A DNA stretch of 64,000 nt from Yinghuangia sp045039925 (GTDB lineage: Bacteria; Actinomycetota; Actinomycetes; Streptomycetales; Streptomycetaceae): contig CP108400.1 of NCBI GenBank assembly GCA_045039925.1, positions 7,874,001-7,938,000 on the forward strand, given 5' to 3'. The translations under genes were made by a program, and so were the position numbers. The notes beneath the pieces were generated by a model. The model saw only the letters and a list, made by a program, of their open reading frames with translations. It was not told where the DNA came from and made no database searches. Shown piece after piece: positions 27,509 through 35,707 of the stretch. Positions within the stretch are counted from its first letter, which is position 1; each line of letters starts with the position of its first letter.

Positions 27509-28362
27509 GGCGCGCCACCCCCGTTCGCTGCTCCGAGATGCAGCCCGATGGCGTCGTCGGCCGCTCCCCCAGGCGGCGGCTCACCAGGAGCCAACCCGTC
27601 CCCAGGACCGGTGAGTTGCCCGGTGTCCGCGCGCCAGCGCAGGTCCTCCGCCAACGCCCGGGCCGCCTTCGGCAACCCCGCACGCCGGAACCCGTGCCGC
27701 CCCTCGACCACGCCGCGCACCCCGGCGGGATCCCACGGCCACGCGTGCACCCGGCCGATCCCGAACGCCGCCTCCACCTCCGTCGGCTCATACGGCGACG
27801 GACCCACGACCACGAGGTCCACCACCGGGACCTGCGCCTGGAACTCCTCGATCCGGCCCGCGACATGCCCCATCGCGTCCACCCCGCCCCGCGCCACCAG
27901 CACCAGCACATCCACCGCGGACAACACCGACGAACCCGCCGGACCGAGCCGCCCCACATCCACCACCACGCCCGCGCTGCCCGCATCGCGGCGCAGCACC
28001 GCGAACCGGGAACCCTCCAACACCTCCACCGCCGCGGCCGCCTGCGGACCCGCCGTCGGAGCACGCACCGCCAGCACACCGCACACCAACGCATCCGCGT
28101 ACGCCGCCAACCCGGCCCCCGGGCCGCCCGCTGCGCCGTACCGCACCGCTGCAGCCAATCCGACCAGCCCCGAACCGCCCGCACCGGAACCCTCCGGGCC
28201 CGCGCCGCACCACGCCGACAGCGAACCGCCGGACCCGTCCGCCTCCACCAGCACCGACGGAGCGCCATCCCCGCGACCGGGCCATCCGGCGGCCAGCGCC
28301 AACGCCGCCGTCGTCGCGCCCGGCGCGCCCTTCACCGACGCGACCGCCACCATCAGACTCAC
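27505..28362 (-). CDS. TadZ/CpaE-like MinD/ParA family protein
   Basis: A 285-aa P-loop protein of the MinD/ParA superfamily that positions the Tad machine in known systems. It opens with a deviant Walker A, SVKGAPGATTAALALAAGW, followed by VLVEADGSGGSL and a switch-II-like VVVDVGRLG. The receiver domain found at the N-terminus of some CpaE proteins is absent, as is common in actinobacteria. GTG 28362 overlaps the CpaB-like stop and its own stop overlaps CpaF, so it is embedded in the operon. The C-terminus is Gly/Pro-rich. Confidence 0.8.
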   Translation of the reverse strand: MSLMVAVASVKGAPGATTAALALAAGWPGRGDGAPSVLVEADGSGGSLSAWCGAGPEGSGAGGSGLVGLAAAVRYGAAGGPGAGLAAYADALVCGVLAVRAPTAGPQAAAAVEVLEGSRFAVLRRDAGSAGVVVDVGRLGPAGSSVLSAVDVLVLVARGGVDAMGHVAGRIEEFQAQVPVVDLVVVGPSPYEPTEVEAAFGIGRVHAWPWDPAGVRGVVEGRHGFRRAGLPKAARALAEDLRWRADTGQLTGPGDGLAPGEPPPGGAADDAIGLHLGAANGGGAP

Positions 28363-29075
28363 TGCGCACCCCCTGCCTGCGGTGCCAGCACCACCAACCG
28401 GGGATCCGCCAGCACCGCGACCGCAGGCGCCTCCTGCACGTCCACGAGCACCGTCACCACCATGCCGCCCCCGGAACTCGGCCCGGCGTCACGCACCGAC
28501 ACCACCAGCCCCGGCGTCCCGGCCCCCGGTGTCGCCACGCCTGTCGGCGATCCCGACGGCGGGTCCGTCCGCCCGGCACCCGGCCCCGGCACCACCGCCA
28601 CCCGCTGCCCGACCGCCACCGCCGGCGGCGCCGCACCGTCCTTCACCAGCACCGCCACCAACGACCGCCCCGCCGGCGGGAACCCCGCCGTGTCACCGAC
28701 CTGGCCCGGCGCCAGCAACGCCCCCGGTATCAACGGCACCACCGCCACCCGCCCCACGACCCGATCCGCCTCCGACACAGGCACCACACCGGGCGGCCGA
28801 TCACCACGCAGCTCCACCTCGGACAGATCAGCCGGGCTCACCACCTGCCCCGCCTGCACCGGGCGCGCCACCGACAGCACCGCCACCCGGTCCTCACCGC
28901 CCCGCGCCGCGACGACGAACACCGCCGCGCACACCACCGCCACCACCACACCCGCCCACACCCGCGCCGGACGCACCCGCCGCCGCTTCCCCGGCACCAG
29001 CCCAGGCCCCGGCACCGCCGAACCCGCCCACACCCCCGAGCCGTTCCCCGCTACCCGAACCCCCGTACGAGACAC
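28359..29075 (-). CDS. CpaB/RcpC-like SAF domain protein
   Basis: A 238-aa protein with a basic N-terminus, one membrane helix (VWAGVVVAVVCAAVFVVAA) and an SAF domain (VLSVARPVQAGQVVSPADL). A second beta domain follows (VAVGQRVAVVPGPG) and ends VLVDVQEAPAVAVLADPRLVVL. In Tad systems this family lies on the outer face of the membrane and may contact peptidoglycan or carbohydrate. GTG 29075 has AAGGG 7 nt upstream. It is the first clearly Tad-specific gene of the operon, 93 nt after the secreted-protein gene. Confidence 0.8.
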   Translation of the reverse strand: MSRTGVRVAGNGSGVWAGSAVPGPGLVPGKRRRVRPARVWAGVVVAVVCAAVFVVAARGGEDRVAVLSVARPVQAGQVVSPADLSEVELRGDRPPGVVPVSEADRVVGRVAVVPLIPGALLAPGQVGDTAGFPPAGRSLVAVLVKDGAAPPAVAVGQRVAVVPGPGAGRTDPPSGSPTGVATPGAGTPGLVVSVRDAGPSSGGGMVVTVLVDVQEAPAVAVLADPRLVVLAPQAGGAQ

Positions 29076-29168
29076 CGCACGACCCTTCCCATCCAGTTCC
29101 TGACAAGCGACCGACCACCGCCCCCGGCCGCGCCGACCCGCAACAGACGCCAGGCAGGAAGCCCGGTG

Positions 29169-30068
29169 TCAGGAAACGGGATTCACGACCACCGCCTGCA
29201 CCTCGCGCACCCGCACATCCGCCCCGGCCCGCGTCGACAGGCCCTCGACCGTCCCGGACTGGCCGCTACCCGACCACGACACCCGCCACGACACCGTCAC
29301 CGAGACGGAGAACCGCTCACCCGGCACACCCGCCGACGAACGCGCGTACGTGTAACCGCAGTCCGGCGACGCAGACGCAGGATCCGAACCCGGCCCGTAC
29401 GCGGTCCCCGGGCCCGGGCAGGTGACCGACTCGCCGTTCCCCATCGACCACGTTGCCGACACCGGAACCGCCGTCGCCGTCACCGAAACACCGGGAACCG
29501 ACGCCGTCGCCGACACCGGACCCCACGCCGACCGGTCCACCCACAGCCACGTCGGCACCCGCACCACCTGATCACCCGCAGGCGACGTCCCCACCACCGG
29601 CGACGGCAACCTCAGCCGCGACACCGCCACCTGAGCAAGCTCCGCAGGCGACGGTGGCACCACAGCCGCAGGACCCGGCGCAGGCGGCACCGGAACCGGG
29701 TCCGCCGGGAACGGAACCGGGAACATAGGCCCGTTCGGGGAGGCGACGTACACCGGCCACTCGCCGTAAGTCCAGTACCTCTCCGCGAAAGACAACTCGG
29801 AGATGGCCCCGCTTTCGTTGGGGACGGGGTTGCCAGTCCGTGGTCCCGAACCGGCCGGACGCGTCGCCCCGTTGGGCGGGTTGCTTCCATCCCTTCCGAC
29901 GTGGCCCGGCGAGGTCGCGGTGACAGAGCACTCGGCCCCGGAGCAGGTAACCGGAGGAACACCTGGAGGGCTGGGCTCGCCTTGCGCAACCACGGTGCCG
30001 CCCGCGAGGACGAACAGCCCCGCCGCTGCGCTGAGCGCGGTTGTTGCGGTACGCGAAGACTGCATCAT
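29169..30068 (-). CDS. Secreted protein of the Tad locus
   Basis: A 299-aa exported protein starting at ATG 30068, which overlaps the upstream lipoprotein stop (ATGA) and has GGGA 7 nt upstream. The signal peptide is SSRTATTALSAAAGLFVLAG, followed by a disordered Ser/Pro/Gly region, a Pro-rich stretch and a beta-rich C-terminal domain with WLWVDRSAWGPVSATASVPG and CPGPGTAYGPGSD. Similar proteins sit upstream of actinobacterial Tad genes and are often mislabelled ATP/GTP-binding; no P-loop is present here. Function is unknown, probably at the cell surface. Confidence 0.75.
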   Translation of the reverse strand: MMQSSRTATTALSAAAGLFVLAGGTVVAQGEPSPPGVPPVTCSGAECSVTATSPGHVGRDGSNPPNGATRPAGSGPRTGNPVPNESGAISELSFAERYWTYGEWPVYVASPNGPMFPVPFPADPVPVPPAPGPAAVVPPSPAELAQVAVSRLRLPSPVVGTSPAGDQVVRVPTWLWVDRSAWGPVSATASVPGVSVTATAVPVSATWSMGNGESVTCPGPGTAYGPGSDPASASPDCGYTYARSSAGVPGERFSVSVTVSWRVSWSGSGQSGTVEGLSTRAGADVRVREVQAVVVNPVS

Positions 30069-30670
30069 GAGCATGTCCCGACACCGTCCACGCGCAAGTC
30101 CGAAACCTTCCAGGTGGCGTCAACGGGCGTCAGGGTCGCCTCGGTGCGGCGCTTGCCGCCCGGCGCGTCGCCCTTGAGCGTTCCGTCCGGCTTGTATTTG
30201 AGCCAGCTTGAGTCGTCGGTGCAATCGAAGATCTTCACCGAGGACGAGCCCACCGACGTGACCTGGGGGGCGAAGTGCAGTGTGCCCTTGCTCGTAAAGC
30301 CGTTCTCCCGGTCGACCGCCAGCGAGTACTGCAGTTTCTGGAGAGCGGTTCCCGTAGCGAACTTCGCCAGCTCAGGATTCGCGGGATCCGGGTCGACGGC
30401 CGCTTGGACCATGGCCGCCCACATCTTCCGGTAGGCGTCCAAGGCGGCGGTCTCGGTCGCCGACGATGCCGTTGCGGACGGCGCGATCAGACTGGAAGGC
30501 CGTGTCGGCGAATCCGGTCCGGCCACCTGTGAGGAGTCGGTCAGGTTCGACTGCGGTGGAGACGGCCTCGCGCCTGACGGTTTGCCATCACTGGTGCACG
30601 CCACGATCGTTGCGGCCAGGGCCGCCAACAGGAGGATCAGGCGACTGCGTTGCCCGCCTGAGGGCTTCAT
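30065..30670 (-). CDS. Lipoprotein, first gene of the Tad operon
   Basis: A 201-aa lipoprotein: basic start, LILLLAALAATIVAC with the lipobox Cys, then a long Ser/Thr/Pro linker and a folded domain from about residue 75 (AALDAYRKMWAAMVQAAVDP, then FDCTDDSSWLKYKPDGT). The domain pattern, with a paired Cys and a conserved Trp, resembles secreted NTF2-like or ketosteroid-isomerase-like lipoproteins of Streptomyces; that is a guess. ATG 30670 has AGGAAGG 9 nt upstream. Its stop overlaps the next start. Confidence 0.75.
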   Translation of the reverse strand: MKPSGGQRSRLILLLAALAATIVACTSDGKPSGARPSPPQSNLTDSSQVAGPDSPTRPSSLIAPSATASSATETAALDAYRKMWAAMVQAAVDPDPANPELAKFATGTALQKLQYSLAVDRENGFTSKGTLHFAPQVTSVGSSSVKIFDCTDDSSWLKYKPDGTLKGDAPGGKRRTEATLTPVDATWKVSDLRVDGVGTCS

Positions 30671-31038
30671 GCACCATCACCTTCCTGAGCACGGCCGCAC
30701 CCTGCGGGGGTGCGGCCCGAATCTGACCGAAGCCGATCCCGCCATGGTGACCCTGCTACCAACTATTAGTAACGCGACGTCTATTCATGTCACGACGTAT
30801 CGTGCATCCTGAGTTCCTTACAACGGCCTCCTGAGTCTCCACGGCATCACCGGAGACACTCTGCGAGCAGGCCGGTCAAGAGCCCCGACACGCAGTGCGA
30901 TCCCGAGACCGCCGCAGTCGGGACGATGTCGCAGGCGCCTATGGAACGGTGCCTGATTCCGGTCCTTAGCCGGGGCCGACGCGGTCGCCCGCGTCCCTGC
31001 GCCACACGACCGCGCCGCCCCACTCCACGGGGGTGACG
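30671..31038. promoter_or_regulatory. Divergent control region, Tad operon versus regulator/peptidase pair
   Basis: This gap of 368 bp holds an AT-rich zone at 30760-30815. On the minus strand a candidate sigma-70-type promoter reads GTGACA (30793-30788), 16 bp, TACTAA (30771-30766), giving a leader of about 90 nt before the lipoprotein start. That leader contains a perfect 10-bp hairpin at 30693-30717 (GGCCGCACCC, loop TGCGG, GGGTGCGGCC), which ends 22 nt before the start codon and could attenuate the operon or stabilise its mRNA. No promoter is evident on the plus strand. Confidence 0.4.
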
Positions 31039-31830
31039 ATGAACGATTCGTCGGAGTTGCTGCGCAAACGCAGCCTCAAACTGCTGCTCAAGTCCTGTCG
31101 GGACGCCATGAATCCCAACGACGTCGGAGTTGCACACAGGCCCCGTCGACGCTGCCGCGGTGTCAGCCAAGACGAAGCAGCCCACCTTGCGGGCGTCACC
31201 ACTCGCTGGTGGTCCGGCCTGGAGAACGGCTGGCACAGCCCTCATCCCGCCACGCTCGACACCGTGGCCGCCGTCCTGCGCATGACCGCACAGCAGCGCG
31301 CCGATCTGTACTTCCTCACCCTCGGCCACGCCCCACCATCACCCGGCACCGCCCTGGGCGTGCCCGAACGCGACGAGATCGAACTCGTCCACCGTGCCCA
31401 GGAGCCCGCGCTGCTCACGGACCACGTCGGCAACGTGCTGGCCAGCAACACCGCGGCGGCCGACTGGTTCCCCGCTCTCGTGGACGGCGTCGCATCCCCC
31501 GAGAACCTCGCTGTGTGGCTGTTCACACCCGCCGCCGAAGAACGGGTGGAGAACCTCAACGAGATCAGAGCCCTTCAGCTCAGCCAACTCAAGGGCGCGG
31601 CCCTGCGCTATCCGGAGAGCACAGCGGTCACCAACGTCGTCCGGCAAGTAGTCCGTCTGCCTGACGCTGTCGGCATCTGGAACACCGCATGCGCCACCGT
31701 CGACCTCGCTATGGTCAGAATCCGGGTGCGCCGCCGCCCTGGAGTCATCCAGGAACTCCTTGTCACGACACGCGAGTTCAGCACAGGAAACCTGCTCCAT
31801 ATCGGGTTCCCGCCGACCGCATCCAATTGA
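31039..31830 (+). CDS. XRE-family regulator with MmyB-like ligand-binding domain
   Basis: A 263-aa transcriptional regulator. An XRE-type HTH lies at about residues 40-95 (VSQDEAAHLAGVTTRWWSGL, then ENGWHSPHPATLDTVAAVLRM), followed by a PAS-like MmyB ligand-binding domain (VGNVLASNTAAADWF, then RALQLSQLKGAALRYPES). The family is thought to bind lipid-like or metabolic ligands. ATG 31039 is preceded by GGGGG; GTG 31033 is an alternative. It is divergent from the Tad operon and 5 nt upstream of the prepilin peptidase, so it may control pilus genes. Confidence 0.82.
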   Translation: MNDSSELLRKRSLKLLLKSCRDAMNPNDVGVAHRPRRRCRGVSQDEAAHLAGVTTRWWSGLENGWHSPHPATLDTVAAVLRMTAQQRADLYFLTLGHAPPSPGTALGVPERDEIELVHRAQEPALLTDHVGNVLASNTAAADWFPALVDGVASPENLAVWLFTPAAEERVENLNEIRALQLSQLKGAALRYPESTAVTNVVRQVVRLPDAVGIWNTACATVDLAMVRIRVRRRPGVIQELLVTTREFSTGNLLHIGFPPTASN

Positions 31831-31835
31831 CCCCC

Positions 31836-32423
31836 ATGCCCGCTACGAAACGCCTCGGCGCCCCGCCACCAGGCCCGGGCGTCGTGCCCGTCGCGGCATG
31901 CGCCGCGGCGGGCACCGCCTTGGCTACTCTGGTTGTCCTCACCCGCGGGTGGGGCGCATGGTTGCCGCCCGCGCTCATGCTCGCGGCTATCGCGCCGTAC
32001 CTCGCCTACATCGACTGGACACGCCAGCTACTGCCGAACCGTGTCCTCGGTCCCGCGTACGCGGTGGCCATGGCAGCTCTGATTGTGGCGGGGGCAGCCG
32101 AAGGCCCCCTGTTCGCGCTCGTCCGGGCCGTGACCACGAGCGTGATTGCGCTGATCGGCGCTCTCGTGGTCTCCGTGGCCACCTCCGGAATCGGAGGCGG
32201 CGACGTCAAGCTCATTGGTCTGATCACGTTGAGTCTGGGCCCGAACAGCTGGACGGCACCCGGCCTGGCAATCCTGTACGGCTTCCTATTCGCCGCCGCA
32301 ACAACCGTCGTACACGCGCTCGCAGCTCGGCTCCGACAGCGCCCGCGCCCAGCCACGATTCCGCTCGGACCGTACCTGTTGACCGGGGCGCTCACCATCG
32401 CGCTGGGGTGCGGGGCAGGGTAG
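31836..32423 (+). CDS. A24-family prepilin peptidase (CpaA/TadV-like)
   Basis: A 195-aa integral membrane aspartic protease that cleaves prepilin leaders. Both catalytic Asp motifs are present: Asp60 in YIDWTRQLLPNR and Asp123 in GIGGGDVKL. About six membrane helices surround them. It lacks the N-terminal methylase domain of full-length PilD, as is normal for Tad-type peptidases. It follows the MmyB-like regulator by 5 nt. Its likely substrates are the pilin-like peptide at 24273-24076 and the TadE proteins. Confidence 0.9.
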   Translation: MPATKRLGAPPPGPGVVPVAACAAAGTALATLVVLTRGWGAWLPPALMLAAIAPYLAYIDWTRQLLPNRVLGPAYAVAMAALIVAGAAEGPLFALVRAVTTSVIALIGALVVSVATSGIGGGDVKLIGLITLSLGPNSWTAPGLAILYGFLFAAATTVVHALAARLRQRPRPATIPLGPYLLTGALTIALGCGAG

Positions 32424-32460
32424 TCGATCGATGCGAGAGCCCCGCCCCGCTGGCGCCTGA

Positions 32461-33051
32461 TCACGGCCAGCCCCACCGGTCGAGGAGGGCGGCTGCCCGC
32501 GGCCACTGACCGACCGGGTCGACAAGTGTGTGGACCTGCCCGACGCGGCCGGTCACCCGGGGCAGCACGTCGAGATACGCCATGGGCAGAAGCAGCAGCA
32601 CCTCATCCACGGGGCACAGTGCCAGGTACGGATGCAAGCTCTTACGCACGGAGTTCCGCACCGCGTCGATTCCACACGGCCGTGGCCGGCCCGGCCGAAG
32701 CCGGGCGTTCGCACCCACCAGGCCGTAGCGCGTGGAAAGCACGAACGTACGCCACCGGTGCGGCGGGCTCGCCGCGATCCGCGATCGCAGCTGCGGGAAG
32801 CATGAACCGTCGCACAGCTCGAGTGCCGCGAGCTCCTTGACGCTCGAACGCTGACGCATCGTCCCAGCCGCGATGACCATCTGAGGCACGCGGCGCGCCC
32901 ACCGCGTCGCCATGCGAACCTGCTCCGACAAGCGAACGTCCAAGACCTCCGGCGGCAGCGAACTCCGGATCATCGCGGCCGCTGCGGACTCGGCCGCAGA
33001 TGCCCGACGCGGCGCAGCATGCCGCGAACCAGCTTGATCAGGGACTGCCAT
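32461..33051 (-). CDS. Hypothetical protein (weakly DUF6884-like)
   Basis: A 196-aa soluble protein, last gene of a five-gene minus-strand operon. Central features are WRTFVLSTRYGLVGANARL and VDEVLLLLPMAYLDVLPRV. This ordering (LSxxYGL, a later LLPxxYL, then a terminal leucine-rich helix) recalls DUF6884, but I hold that only weakly. ATG 33051 (or GTG 33054) overlaps the upstream gene by 14 nt. No enzymatic motif is seen. Confidence 0.6.
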   Translation of the reverse strand: MAVPDQAGSRHAAPRRASAAESAAAAMIRSSLPPEVLDVRLSEQVRMATRWARRVPQMVIAAGTMRQRSSVKELAALELCDGSCFPQLRSRIAASPPHRWRTFVLSTRYGLVGANARLRPGRPRPCGIDAVRNSVRKSLHPYLALCPVDEVLLLLPMAYLDVLPRVTGRVGQVHTLVDPVGQWPRAAALLDRWGWP

Positions 33052-33268
33052 CACGATGCCACGCCCCCAACAGGACTTCACTCAACTGCGCGATGTCGAC
33101 TTGCCATTCGCTCCCGCCGCGCTCAGGACGGAAGTGCACAGTCGGGCCACGGTGCGGGACTCCGCAGACGATGTCGATCACGCGCTGCCTGCCGTAGATC
33201 GTTTCCAGGATCTCGCCGGCGCTCGGCGGCTCGATGTCGAAGACGGGCGCGTCGTACTCAGCGCTCAT
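33038..33268 (-). CDS. Small protein, paralogue A
   Basis: A 76-aa protein containing ILETIYGRQRVIDIVCGVP and VHFRPERGGSEWQV. It is clearly related to the 71-aa product at 33678-33893 (IVETIHGRQQVMDVLGHP and MYFRPERGGREWCV), so the operon holds an internal duplication. ATG 33268 overlaps the upstream stop (ATGA). The short alpha/beta pattern with a conserved RPERGG turn is not a family I can name; it could be a toxin/antitoxin-like or small adaptor protein. Confidence 0.65.
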   Translation of the reverse strand: MSAEYDAPVFDIEPPSAGEILETIYGRQRVIDIVCGVPHRGPTVHFRPERGGSEWQVDIAQLSEVLLGAWHRDGSP

Positions 33269-33681
33269 CCATCCACGCTCCTCGAACGAGGCCCTGCGTC
33301 ACGCGGGAATCGCCGATCATCCGCAGTCCCGTGCATCTGCCTGGAAATCAGTTCGACGGCACGATCCAAGTCCGCTTCGGGCAGGCCCAAGGCGAGGGCG
33401 ACATCCGACAGGTCGGCTGCGATGCGCCCGCGGACCGCTGCCACGAAGTCGTTCATCGCGATCGCGATGACCATCTCGTGGACCTCACGGAACTGCTGGA
33501 CCTGTTTGCGGACCGTGCCGTTCTCGTCCACATACCGCTGGGTCAGGACGACGCGGACGGGGTTGGAGTCGACGGTGATGCGGTACGGCTCCAAACCGGC
33601 CAGCCGCCGCCATTCCACCTGCGGCGCGTTGAGGACGGGAGCCTCTCGGTAGGTCCCGTCGGGAAGGAACAGCCCGGTCAC
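33265..33681 (-). CDS. Hypothetical protein
   Basis: A 138-aa protein starting at GTG 33681, which overlaps the upstream stop (GTGA). It opens with LFLPDGTYREAPVLNAPQVE and contains a beta-rich half (YRITVDSNPVRVVLTQRYVD) and a helical C-terminal half. It lies between the two paralogous small genes and is translationally linked to both. I do not recognise the family. It may be the conserved partner of the small duplicated protein. Confidence 0.65.
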   Translation of the reverse strand: MTGLFLPDGTYREAPVLNAPQVEWRRLAGLEPYRITVDSNPVRVVLTQRYVDENGTVRKQVQQFREVHEMVIAIAMNDFVAAVRGRIAADLSDVALALGLPEADLDRAVELISRQMHGTADDRRFPRDAGPRSRSVDG

Positions 33682-33893
33682 GGTTGCCTCGTACTCCGCA
33701 GGACCGTGCCCAACGAGGCCACGGGGACGCACCACTCGCGGCCACCGCGCTCGGGCCTGAAGTACATGGTCGGCGCATCGTGCGGGTGGCCGAGGACGTC
33801 CATCACCTGTTGCCTGCCGTGGATCGTCTCGACGATCTCTCCGATGACGGGGACGCCAGTGTGCGGGACATCGGCAGTCTGTTCGGCAGTCAT
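33678..33893 (-). CDS. Small protein, paralogue B
   Basis: A 71-aa protein related to the 76-aa product at 33038-33268: the shared core is GEIxETIxGRQxVxDV and FRPERGGxEWxV. ATG 33893 has AAAGGAG 9 nt upstream and overlaps the stop of the gene before it. The pair probably arose by duplication, after which a different gene came to lie between them. Confidence 0.65.
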   Translation of the reverse strand: MTAEQTADVPHTGVPVIGEIVETIHGRQQVMDVLGHPHDAPTMYFRPERGGREWCVPVASLGTVLRSTRQP

Positions 33894-34138
33894 CTGCCCA
33901 CGCTCCTTTCAGTTCTCAAGGTGCTCCCTGTGCGTGCTAAGACGACCTGTCTCGGCAATCGCTCTTCGGGGAGATGTTCATACGAACCTGTCCCGGCGCG
34001 TTGCCTGGCCGCCGTGCGCCGCATCGATCCGGCCGTCCTGTATGCCGGCGCAGCTGTTGGCCGCACGGCGGGGAACAGCGGCGGGGGACAGCGGCTGCGG
34101 CGCTCACCCCGACGCGTCACGTCATCCTTGTCGGCCAC
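33890..34138 (-). CDS. Small basic protein, first gene of the five-gene operon
   Basis: An 82-aa Arg/Pro-rich protein. The coding potential is weaker than its neighbours, but the signals are good: GTG 34138 has GGAGG 6 nt upstream, and its TGA overlaps the ATG of the next gene (ATGA). The sequence (VADKDDVTRRGERRSRCPPP at the start) shows no known domain. It may be a genuine lead peptide or a leader ORF that couples translation of the operon. Confidence 0.45.
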   Translation of the reverse strand: MADKDDVTRRGERRSRCPPPLFPAVRPTAAPAYRTAGSMRRTAARQRAGTGSYEHLPEERLPRQVVLARTGSTLRTERSVGR

Positions 34139-34368
34139 TGCAACCTCCTCGGCTGCCCGTGCGGGACACCAGGAATCCCACGTTCAGTGATCATCCAAGT
34201 GCCACCGGTAGTTGGCTGGTTCAGCTTGCTCCCTGCTCGGCATGACGTCAAGCACATGACTGGCACAATGCCAAACACGTGCCACGGAGGGTTTCGGGCG
34301 TACGATTGCCGCACTTTCGCGATGTTGAAGGGACCACGCTCTCCGTCAGAGGAAAGGGAAGAGGGGCC
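34139..34368. promoter_or_regulatory. Divergent intergenic region with palindrome
   Basis: The 230 bp between the small-protein operon and the XRE gene contain the palindrome TGGCACAATGCCA at 34261-34273. It is 96 nt upstream of the XRE start and is a plausible operator. A possible -10 TACGAT lies at 34301-34306 for the plus strand, but no good -35 accompanies it. Confidence 0.35.
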
Positions 34369-35238
34369 ATGTCGGACGCCGCGTTGAGCAGCCCGAACCG
34401 GGCGCGCCGCGAGTTGGGCAAAGCGTTGCGCGCGTTGCGGGACCAATCCGGCGATACGGCGGAGGAAGTCGGTGCGCAGATCGGGCTGAGCAGTTCCCAG
34501 GTCACCCGCATCGAGACCGGCGAACGGACGTGTTCTGCCAAGGCGTTCGCCGCACTCATGGACCTCTACGAGGTCGATGACGATCGGCAAACCGAACTGG
34601 AGGACTTGGCCAAGCTGGCGCGCCGCCGTCAACAGCCCTGGTGGCAAGAGCAGTACGGTGACACGGTCTCGGCGAAGTACGCACGCCTCCTGGAGTACGA
34701 GCACGACGCTACGGCGCGCCTCGACTACCAGACTGTGCTCCTGCCGCCGCACTTCCAGACCGAGGGATACGCGCGGGCGGTGACCGCCGTGGGGTTCGCT
34801 GCGCTCGGACCCGACCAGGTGGACAGCCTGGTCGAGGTGCGCATGATCCGCCAGCACCGTCTCCGGGGCGAGAACCCGCTGACCGTCACGGCCGTTGTCA
34901 CACAGGCCGCGCTGGATTTCCACGTCGGGGGCCTCGAAGTCCACAAGGCTCAGCTGCGTCATCTGCTGGAGGTCACCCGCCTCCCGAACGTCTCGCTGCG
35001 CGTCATCCCCTACGAACAGGGCGAGAACGGCACGCAGGCCGGGGCGTTCAACATCCTCCAACTCCCGGGTGACGCCCCCGACGTGGCCTTCGCGGAGTCG
35101 GTCGCGGGTAATGTCATCCTTGAGGCTCCCTTGGACGTACGGCGGCTCAACCGGCTGTTCCGCAACCTCGCCGACGTAGCCCTGGATGTGGAGGAGAGCC
35201 ATGCCCTGATCCAGCGCGTCGAGAGAGACCTGACATGA
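34369..35238 (+). CDS. XRE-family regulator with DUF5753 domain
   Basis: A 289-aa regulator of the abundant streptomycete XRE-DUF5753 class. HTH at residues 12-70 (RELGKALRALRDQSGDTAEE, then IGLSSSQVTRIETGERTC), followed by DUF5753 (YQTVLLPPHFQTEGYARAV, MIRQHRLRGENPLTVTAVVT, LPNVSLRVIPYEQG, AGAFNILQLPGD). ATG 34369 is preceded by AAGGGA about 9 nt upstream. It overlaps the DUF397 gene by 4 nt. Such pairs act as regulator plus small partner; related pairs control development and antibiotic production in Streptomyces. Confidence 0.9.
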   Translation: MSDAALSSPNRARRELGKALRALRDQSGDTAEEVGAQIGLSSSQVTRIETGERTCSAKAFAALMDLYEVDDDRQTELEDLAKLARRRQQPWWQEQYGDTVSAKYARLLEYEHDATARLDYQTVLLPPHFQTEGYARAVTAVGFAALGPDQVDSLVEVRMIRQHRLRGENPLTVTAVVTQAALDFHVGGLEVHKAQLRHLLEVTRLPNVSLRVIPYEQGENGTQAGAFNILQLPGDAPDVAFAESVAGNVILEAPLDVRRLNRLFRNLADVALDVEESHALIQRVERDLT

Positions 35239-35462
35239 ACGTGAGCGGCATGTACGACATCGAGCTGGACGGGGTCGCCTGGCGCAAGAGCAGCTACACC
35301 GCCAACAACGACCAGTGTGTCGAGATAGCCGACGTACCCACGTGCCCGGTCGTAGCCGTACGCGACTCCAAGAACCCCCACATCCCCGCGGCGCGTGTCT
35401 CCGGCACGGCCTGGGGCACCTTCATCCAAGCCGCCAAATACGAAACTCTCCGGCCGGCATGA
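35235..35462 (+). CDS. DUF397 protein
   Basis: A 75-aa DUF397 protein with the family hallmarks VAWRKSSYTANNDQCVEIAD, VVAVRDSKNP and a terminal WGTFIQAAK. ATG 35235 overlaps the XRE stop and its stop overlaps the next gene, so the three are one translational unit. DUF397 proteins are thought to act as antagonists or partners of the adjacent XRE regulator. Confidence 0.88.
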   Translation: MNVSGMYDIELDGVAWRKSSYTANNDQCVEIADVPTCPVVAVRDSKNPHIPAARVSGTAWGTFIQAAKYETLRPA

Positions 35463-35707
35463 ACCCCCGTGCGAAGACCGATCTTTACCTCCTCGACCTC
35501 TCCGACGCCACGTGGCTGGCCGCGCCAGGCGCCAGCCCCGAAGACCGCATCGAGATCGCACACCTCCCCGACGGAGCGATGGCACTACGCAACCCAGCCG
35601 ACCCGAATGGAACCGTGCTGCGCTACACCGCCGCCGAATGGAGCGCCTTCATGAACGGCGTCCACGACGGCGAATTCGACGCTGTGGCACCTGGCGACAT
35701 TTCCTGA
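35459..35707 (+). CDS. Divergent DUF397 protein (second copy)
   Basis: An 82-aa protein with a drifted DUF397 pattern: ATWLAAPGASPEDRIEIAHL, then GAMALRNPADPNGTVLRYTA and EWSAFMNGVHDGEFD. The canonical WxKSSxS start is lost. It is coupled to the first DUF397 gene by an ATGA overlap. Two unlike partners after one regulator suggest a duplication in which one copy has diverged. Confidence 0.75.
   Translation: MNPRAKTDLYLLDLSDATWLAAPGASPEDRIEIAHLPDGAMALRNPADPNGTVLRYTAAEWSAFMNGVHDGEFDAVAPGDIS

Noticed and set aside
26213..29425. 1070-codon open frame on the plus strand across the Tad operon
   Set aside because: Its translation is Pro/Arg/His-rich without domains and it is antisense to cpaF, tadZ and cpaB, which have catalytic motifs and overlapping starts.
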